DNA from: Saxidomus purpurata
Taxonomy: Eukaryota; Mollusca; Bivalvia; Venerida; Veneridae
Direction of reading: 5' to 3'
Assembly (NCBI GenBank): GCA_022818135.1
Contig: JAFMSR010000008.1
Span: forward strand, 32,223,600 to 32,287,599
Length of the DNA stretch: 64,000 nt
A program made the position numbers and the translations under genes. Position 1 is the stretch's first letter. Each line of letters starts with the position of its first letter. Below are positions 57,401 through 64,000 of the stretch, one piece after another. Under the pieces are notes generated by a model. That model made no database searches, was not told the origin of the DNA, and was given only the letters and a program-made list of their open reading frames with translations.

Positions 57401-57439
<39 letters not shown>
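57115..57439 (+). mobile_element. LINE 3'UTR with (TTA)n tail
   Basis: A T-rich 3'UTR ends in gaaaataaagatattatt and 13 TTA-type units (57401-57439). A microsatellite tail straight after AATAAAG is the typical 3' end of CR1/L2/RTE-like LINEs. No coding part is retained. Confidence 0.6.
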
Positions 57440-57442
<3 letters not shown>

Positions 57443-59059
57443 GAGATTTGGGACGGAACGTAGCTCTGTGAAGTCACAGGCCCACTCATTGGAAAATGAA
57501 GTGAATTAATTATTTTCATATTTGAGATGCTGCGTCAATATGGAAACAACAACTTGCTTTTTTTAATGAAATGGGAGCTTTTGAATGGATCGGGAAGTAG
57601 AGTAAACTGTAAGTTTGTTTATGCCTGTAATATGATATTGACATATAACCGGCTTACAGTTGGTCCCATCTAAAGGAAATATTTGTATTGAAATATATAG
57701 AGATTTAGGGTGGAGCTTAGCTCTGTGATAACACAGTCTCTAAGTGAAATAATTATTTCATATTGGAGATATTGGGTTAATATGGAGAATACAATATCCT
57801 TTTTAGAATGAAATTCGAGCATTTGATTAGACCGGAAAGTAGGACTAACTGTTAAGAATAAAACCTTTAGGAAATGATTTTTGCAATTATTTGCTGCCCA
57901 TGTAAATAGAAATGAGTGTTGACGTCAAATTATGGTATGTGTCTGACGTCATTTTTAGAGTAATCGATGACGCCGTACGCATGCGTACTCAGAATGTTGA
58001 GTTTTCGCACCTAATGCTTTAAGGTTACTGAAATGTACTTATATTGATATTGAAATAGTGTTTGTTCAAAATCCGAAGTCTATTTTCGACGTGTCGCTGT
58101 TAATCTTTTTTTATTGAAACACTATAACGTACTAGAATTTCTACAACAGTTAGAAGAGGCTTTAAAGATACCTTTAGTTGACAACTGCTCCAATCTCTGT
58201 TCTAGTTCAACCAGTTTTTTAACTGTCTTATACTCGTAATCAAATTGTGATTTACACACTGGCTCTTCTGTAGCACTGTAACAAAAGAGACAGAAAACTA
58301 TGCAAAATTCCACCTTCATTTTGATTTTCATAATAAATAAAACCACTACATGAAATGATGGATTTCCTGTTTGCTTTTTACATAAGTAGTTGAGCTTGTT
58401 ATTTCGTTATTATGATAAGGAAATTTAAAAGAATCCCGAGGAAGTGTCTCCTTAAACTTGTTACAATGTACATGCAATAAGAAAGTCCATACAAAAGTGC
58501 TAAAGTGTTATATTAAATTAACAAACTGAAAATAAATGTCAGATACATGAGTGTGCTTCTGACATTTGGAGAAAACTGTATACCAGATACAAAGATATCG
58601 ACTCCATACACTACACTTAATACACTCCATTTCATTTTAGCTGTAATTTTTGCAATGTGAAAAATAAAAAAATATTGTTATGAGGTTTTTGCATCGTTCA
58701 GGAAGCAAGTTGCGTTACCAACTGCTGACCATTGCGTTATAAGTAAGTAATTAGACAATGCATATAAATTAGGTAGTAATCAAATTACTGTCCAGTCATT
58801 AAAGCCCCTTAGGGAAGTTTGAACACTCATCATATTTGTGAAAAGTTTAGAAGCGTAGCATTTTGGATAGCTTTTGTTATCGAGTATTAGATTTTTTCTG
58901 AACACCTGCATTTTAAAAGCATGAACTAATCACTTACCGTCTTTATCTAAATGCAATAGCCATTGGCAGCAATACAGTGCATATTCAAAACCTTGTAGAA
59001 ATTACCAATTAAATACTTATGCATAAATTTGTGTATATTGTCTTTTAGAGAGATATGTG

Positions 59060-59350
59060 CCTTAGAATGAACTCATGGAATTCCATAACTTGTATAATTC
59101 AGAACTTAAACTTCAAGATTGTTGTTTTAGACAAAAACGTTTTCCTCCATACCACCACTGCATGTTACCAGGAGTTGGAAAAGTAGAATTTAAGGCAACA
59201 TTTGGAGATACGCGAGACACAGCATTCGTGGCAGACAGACAGATGCACAGCTTCATATACCTTTCTGTATATTTTCATGGCTCTAGCTCAAATACATTTT
59301 GGGATAATTGTGTCAACTTGAAAAAAATGCCAATTTTCGATTAAGTCAAG
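59060..59350 (+). other. Conserved 5'-flank block with 89-codon frame
   Basis: Matches 36330-36530 and 49785-49985 (cagaacttaaacttcaagattgt, cagcatttgtgacagac). Only in unit D is there an open frame (starting MEFHNLYNSELKLQDCC); in B and C it is shifted or stopped. It is more likely a conserved non-coding block or a relic of an exon than a live gene. Confidence 0.3.
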
Positions 59351-60500
59351 GGCCATAACTCCACCCTGCATACGACACAAGATGGTATTATGACCTCGGA
59401 AAATTTGGTATTAAAAGCCGCCTTCAAATATTTATCTATCGATAGTTTTAAAGTACGTGTGGGGAATGCGTTATCAGACACAGGGTCTTCAAGGTAGTAT
59501 ATTATCTATAACATTATTTAGTATTAAAATTAATAGTATACATGTTTAGTGAAATGCCTGAATCCAGGTGTAGATTCTTCACTATATGTGAACGGCTTAT
59601 TTGTTACGCAAACTATTGAAAGACAATTATAGGTTCGTCTCAATAAAACAGGAAACTGGGCAACAAATTGGTTATGAACCCTGCATTCCAACAGGATGAC
59701 AATGTCCCTGATGAAAACTGTATTGTGTATTGAAAATGAAGTGTATTTCTAAGTTGAATTCAGGAATATGGTACATACAAACAATTTATCATCGAAACGA
59801 AAACTATTGTTGTTTCAATTTAAGCCAAGATTTTAACGCTGTTTTTTTAAATCTCAGACTGGTTGTTTCCCGAAACAATGGTCTGTTAGTATTATTTATA
59901 TATAAAAGTCAATAAAAGTCAGGTGCACGACACATACTATTGCAGACCCGGCACGTGAGCGCTATCGGCCAATCAGGATTAAGTATTTGTGACAGGTATA
60001 AGATATTCATAATAATCGGGGGGAATTCATTAATACAATAATGCAAATTATTTTCTTCTATCTTTTAAATAAAATGTATGGGCTGTAAACAATACATTTA
60101 TTATATGAAGCGCAAGCTGGTTTTAAACAAGTGTCATATACAACCGAAATAACTGTATGAGAAATATTCAGACAAATTGTGAAACCATCTCCACTATGGT
60201 CAAGTAATATTAATTATCATGGCATATGTATTTACACTATTATTATTGCTGTTAGCAATAAAGGTTGTACATGTAATATATGAAAAGATTTGAATGAAAT
60301 AAAACTTTGAAAACTTTGTATATACATTACACACACATTATCATAGAATCATCCTGGGAAGGTATTTGGCAATCAGTTCAAAATATGATTATATTTCGGT
60401 TGGTTCATAACACATGTTTCAAATGTTATAAGGGTATTTTAATTTGAAGACCCTGATGAATCTACTACAAATAATATGCAAAATACCCTATATATGCGGC
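59351..60500. other. Intergenic, nothing named
   Basis: Starts with a repeat-like piece (agggccataactccaccct). There is an AATAAA-containing AT-rich stretch near 60295. No gene recognised. Confidence 0.4.
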
Positions 60501-60531
60501 ACCCCAAAAAAAAAACTCCCCCAAAAAAAAA

Positions 60532-60563
<32 letters not shown>

Positions 60564-60564
60564 A
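60501..60564 (+). repeat. A/C homopolymer tract
   Basis: Alternating runs of C and A, including about 20 consecutive C. This is a likely slippage site, and its assembled length is unreliable. Confidence 0.9.
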
Positions 60565-61566
60565 TGTCCTTTTGAACATATTACGACACACGCGGCAAAC
60601 AAATTACATCTCTAATGTCAATTAAGCACATTTCAGTTTTTAATTAAACGATACATACGCGGAATGCACAAAGCGAAATGACAATTAGAAATTTGCCTAA
60701 GTGCGTTCGTCAATTTAGTAAGAGATCGTACGTTCTCATCATAAAAATGCCAACCGGCGTTTGCCAAATATGAAATTCTTTTTGAAGTCTACTTTTTATA
60801 TAACATATATCGCAGACAATGGCCCTATAACACGGTAGAAACATTAATGAACGATCGAAAGGCATTAATGTGAAAACCTGATGGCTATTAATCTCGATCA
60901 CTTTTATACTAATTTATTTTAGCTCGATTGTGAAGAAAACTTGTAGCTTATCGAGTCACTCTCGATCAATTACATTTTATGAGTTGGCTACGTACGTTTG
61001 CATCTCTGGACAATATTTTTTTCGAAGTGTTCTCGGAAACCTTACATTATGTGTATGGTGATCAATACATCGACAGAGAGAAAATTTAATGCATTCTTTT
61101 TTGCGCTAGGTCTCTTTAACCAACTCTAAAGTATAACTTAGAATTGGGAAAAAACATACCTGAGTCGGTGCAAATTCCTCGAAATTTGCTACCGACGTTT
61201 GCATTTTGGGTCACGTGACATTTTTTGTTCATCACCCGTGACATTGTCCAAGACATTACAAAATAGATGTAGATCTAAAGTAATATTGAAAAAAAAACAA
61301 AAGAGAAAGTTCGGACGGGTATCGAACAACTACGGACACGTCAAACATACCAAGAAAATTCGGACACTTAAGGTTCACATCTCAACTTTTATGACAACGC
61401 TCAATAAAAGTGTTTGGTTTCTTTTACATTTTAAAATAAAGTAATATGAAATAAGGTACTGCCTAGAACGGGGATTTATCCTTTTCACATTCAGTTCATA
61501 GCTATGTTTGCCTTAGAAGAACAACATTATGTGTTAATTGTATGAGAGGAGATAATAGATAATATT
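60565..61566. other. Intergenic with possible SINE end
   Basis: 60920-60975 (ttagctcgattgtgaaga, cgagtcactctcgatc) resembles the end of the SINE at 51373. Otherwise nothing is recognised; the short frames at 60710 and 61199 have no support. Confidence 0.35.
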
Positions 61567-61690
61567 TAAAGCTGCTCGCTCTTAGATTTTGGTAAAACAA
61601 TGAAGTCTTCAAACTGTATGAAAATAACGTATTTAAGAACGTATAGTCATATAAAAAGGCTCCAATATAAATTCCTGTCGCAATTATATT
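61567..61690 (+). mobile_element. MITE-2, left third only
   Basis: Starts after a TTAA with AGCTGCTCGCTCTTAGA and continues to ataaattcctgtcg, then loses similarity. Confidence 0.75.
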
Positions 61691-62104
61691 GAATTATTGC
61701 CAAGAATGATACTTAAATAAAATGATTTGAAAATATACAATGATTTACCAAGAAATCCGGTTATTCTGAGGTATTTTTTCTTATCGATATATATTAATGA
61801 ACACACACACAGCATATACATGTAGGTTGGTTTTGCAATTTTTGACTAGGGTAATTTTTTCAGTTATTTGTTTAAAAGCATTTCCACAAATTCATATATT
61901 TGGTTCAGAACCATTGAAGTGTTCGTTAATCTAAGCGTAAATCAGTGATAATGTGTTTCTGAAAATTGAACGATAATGCACAATAGAGTTTCTGGACCGA
62001 AGTTAGTAACAGTTTATATTTATGATCTACCTACATGTAGTGTTTTTCATGGTCAGAGTTTCAGAACATAGTTCCACATCTGAGAAAGAACATGTTACCA
62101 CCAG
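61691..62104. other. Intergenic, nothing recognised
   Basis: AT-rich, no motif or repeat copy seen. Confidence 0.4.
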
Positions 62105-62220
62105 ATCTATAAACGTCAAAGGAAGTCAGATCGGGATTCTAACCCGAGTCTACTCATAAGCCAGTTTGGAAGTAGAAAGGCCTGGGCTTCTCTAACCAAT
62201 TGAGCTTTCTGACATTCGTT
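62105..62220 (-). repeat. tRNA-like sequence (SINE head or tRNA pseudogene)
   Basis: The minus strand has gtcagaaagctcaattggtt (acceptor 5' strand and A box) and gggttagaatcccgatctgac (B box and pairing 3' acceptor strand). The acceptor stem pairs at six positions, but the middle is too long and has no plausible anticodon arm. Confidence 0.5.
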
Positions 62221-62307
62221 TAACGATGTTTCTATGTATAATTTTCAAAATACCCACACTTAGCTTACTTTGCACAGGAAGTTCACGCGCTTCCACCAGC
62301 CATTTAA

Positions 62308-62480
62308 TGTTGCTCGCTCTCAGATTTTTGTAAAAAAATTAAGTTCTTCAAATTGTATGAAAATAACATATGTTAGAACATATAGTCCTATAAAAAGGTT
62401 CCAGTATAAACTCCTACAAAGTGTATCTGTATATTTGAAATAATACGCTACCAAATTATTGAAATTCCAATATATAGAGG
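62308..62480 (+). mobile_element. MITE-2, left half
   Basis: gttgctcgctctcagatttt through ggttccagtataaactcc and cgctaccaaa; truncated at the palindrome that follows. Confidence 0.7.
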
Positions 62481-62483
62481 ATG

Positions 62484-62616
62484 TTTGTTTGTTTCAGTGA
62501 AATATCGATTTTATTTCACAAGTGAACACCAAACATTGATATTTTCACTCGTGAAAATGTCATTTGTTTGGTGTTCATGAGTGAAATAAAATCGATATTT
62601 CACTGAAACAAACAAA
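62484..62616. repeat. 133-bp palindrome
   Basis: Arms of about 50 bases: tttgtttgtttcagtgaaat, atcgattttatttcac and gtgaacaccaaac on the left, the reverse complement on the right. A related shorter structure (cagtgaaat... / ...atttcactg) lies at 63435-63545, so both may be ends of one element. Confidence 0.8.
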
Positions 62617-63434
62617 TTTTCTTTTTATTTTATGTTTTTTGGCAAAATATTCAGTAAAATTTCGAATTATAGCATTTCTTATTCCCCATGGAGAACCCCA
62701 GAATGATTACTACCATCATTACTGAAAACGCAACAAAAGTAGTTCAAAATATTTTGATTATTTCAGATAAAAGTATTTAAGAAGTCATATCTATCTTTAT
62801 CATACAATGAAAAGGAAACATCAATTCATTACATAAAGGCCTCAATTGATTTTTTTTATTAAATAAGTCTGCACTTCGTCACACCATGAATCGTGGAGTA
62901 ATACTCAATCAGTTGTTCATTCATTAAAAAATGCTCGGTCCAGGGCTGACCTAAGTGCAAAATTTGTCACAATTTCATGCATTTGTGAATAATGAGCGAC
63001 TGTAGAGGTAGTTTTCCACTTTTTATAGGTGACTTATAGGTTTCAGACCATGATCATACAAATATTAAGACAATACTGTGAAAATTGGATGGTAGTGAAA
63101 AAAAAATGAAAATCAACTTTTTCTCAAATATTGATTCAAAATTGCTATGGATGGATAGAAAATGATCTAACTAAGAAAATGAATACCAACAACCCTATGT
63201 TTATATCAAAAATAAAAAAAATACAGCCATTTTTCGATTTTATTTAATGTTCTGTCACCGATAAATGAGGGGAAATATGTATCTCATTAGTTAGAAATTG
63301 GATAAAGCTAAGTATTTTAGCGTAATTAATCACTCACTGTCAATCATGTGTATGATACTTTTGTATGGAGGACGAGCTAGAGATTCTGGGCGTACAATTA
63401 TGGGACTTTTGTTTAGAATGTGGTTAAAAGGAGT
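62617..63434. other. No recognisable gene
   Basis: AT-rich sequence between two related palindromic blocks; no open frame of note. Confidence 0.45.
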
Positions 63435-63545
63435 TCGGCAAAAACAGTGAAAATAAAAATGATATTTTCACTGCTTTGAAACAGTGAAATACCAATTTTA
63501 TTTCACCGATATATTTCAGTATTTCACTGAAAAGCATAAAATAAA
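63435..63545. repeat. Palindromic block related to 62484-62616
   Basis: Contains cagtgaaaata / tattttcactg and cagtgaaataccaatttt / atttcactg words facing each other. It is followed by agcataaaataaaaac, which mirrors tttttattttatg at 62618. Confidence 0.55.
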
Positions 63546-64000
63546 AACATTTTTTTTCTCTTTGGAACCGCCAAAAGGTAGTCCATTTATTTTCTTTAAA
63601 ACAACATGATAATATAATAACAAATATTACAAAAGAATTATAAAAACGGGATAGATAATATCATATTACACTTGTTACATTCTTCATAATAGATTCTAAT
63701 TTTTTCATTCATTCCTATTAGTCCTTGAAAAACTTTCAAAACAGAACAGTCAAAATGTAGGAAATCAAAAACAGTATCAAATGAGTATATGTGTGTCTCA
63801 GATAAGACATATTTTGAAATTTTGCTGTCAATAGAAATCAAGCAAGCTGTTCTGAAAAAACTATTTTGAATCCTGTATTTATATGAGTCAAAGGAGCTAC
63901 ACATAATGAATGAGCATCTTCGAAATATATTTTTGAAGTTGTCATAATGCGTAGGAGTATAAATAATAAATATCATAATAATAAACACCATATAACAAAT
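63546..64000 (-). other. Unrecognised 117-codon frame at the window edge
   Basis: 63638-63991 is open on the minus strand, with a composition rich in Phe, Ile, Tyr and Cys (SFIMCSSFDSYKYRIQNSFF, ECNKCN). No domain is recognised. It could be the end of a LINE protein cut by the window, but I cannot show this. Confidence 0.25.

Larger units (their letters stand above)
55596..58319 (-). pseudogene. C4-like secreted protein gene, copy D (exon 2 missing)
   Basis: Exon 1 (58172-58319) is intact with donor AAAG|GTATCT and signal peptide MKVEFCIVFCLFCYSATEE. No exon 2 exists between 56100 and 58170; a LINE tail and duplicated DNA lie there. Exon 3 (55596-56076) is 481 instead of 479 nt: a run of ten T residues (minus strand, 55914-55923) shifts the frame. 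The conserved CVVCSM end reads WVVCSM and CYHGW reads CYHRW. Several independent lesions make this a pseudogene. Confidence 0.88.
54029..59350. other. Segmental duplication unit D
   Basis: Colinear with the other units through the 3' flank, exon 3 and exon 1, but intron 2 to exon 2 is replaced by a LINE tail and duplicated intron 1 DNA (57440 and 57697 copies of tagagattt...gga.cttagctctgtga). Similarity to the 5' flank of B and C becomes patchy after 58990 and is last seen at 59060-59260. Confidence 0.75.

Overview
This is an AT-rich eukaryotic window, most likely from a bivalve mollusc. Three things point there: split genes with good GT-AG sites, a secreted gene family of the type that mollusc databases call short-chain collagen C4-like, and several repeat types that are typical of bivalve genomes as far as I recall them (elements with internal ~157 bp or ~177 bp tandem repeats, tRNA-derived SINEs, TTAA-flanked MITEs). 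The species call is inference.

Layout. Positions 1-3.4 kb hold no recognisable gene. At 4667-6481 (minus) there is an intact GMC oxidoreductase of 604 residues with a predicted 5'UTR intron acceptor. A TTAA-type MITE sits 30 bp beyond its stop and offers the nearest polyadenylation signal. A second GMC copy at 8160-10062, same strand, is a wreck broken by deletions, frameshifts and two nested repeats. From 10 to 17 kb the DNA is mobile-element country: a degenerate LINE with reverse transcriptase (11.8-14.5 kb), a complete non-autonomous hAT element with a perfect 8-bp target duplication (14.67-15.47 kb), and further MITEs and tandem-repeat elements.

From about 17.1 to 59.4 kb the window is a tandem segmental duplication with four units (A-D; B and C are each about 13 kb). 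Each unit carries, on the minus strand, one copy of a three-exon gene for a small secreted protein: signal peptide plus short coiled coil (exon 1), a 23-residue linker exon (exon 2), and a cysteine-rich C4-like domain (exon 3). Only copy B (27505-33420) looks intact: 231 residues, all splice sites present. Copy A has a nonsense codon in exon 1, copy C has lost the exon 1 splice donor, and copy D has lost exon 2, is frameshifted in exon 3 and lacks a conserved cysteine. A 3'-end stump of a fifth copy lies at 19.5 kb. The units also share a short conserved reading frame, a 42-bp minisatellite that has been homogenised differently in B and C, a tRNA-derived SINE head and hairpin elements.

Because the units are paralogous, several mobile insertions can be dated relative to the duplication and checked against an empty site in a sister unit. 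Four different element families use TTAA (or TTA) targets. One is nested inside another (39287-40725). A decayed IS630/Tc1-type transposase gene (45202-46941) still shows GT-AG introns, one of which carries a MITE. The right end (59.4-64 kb) holds MITE fragments, a tRNA-like SINE head, a long palindrome and no recognised gene.
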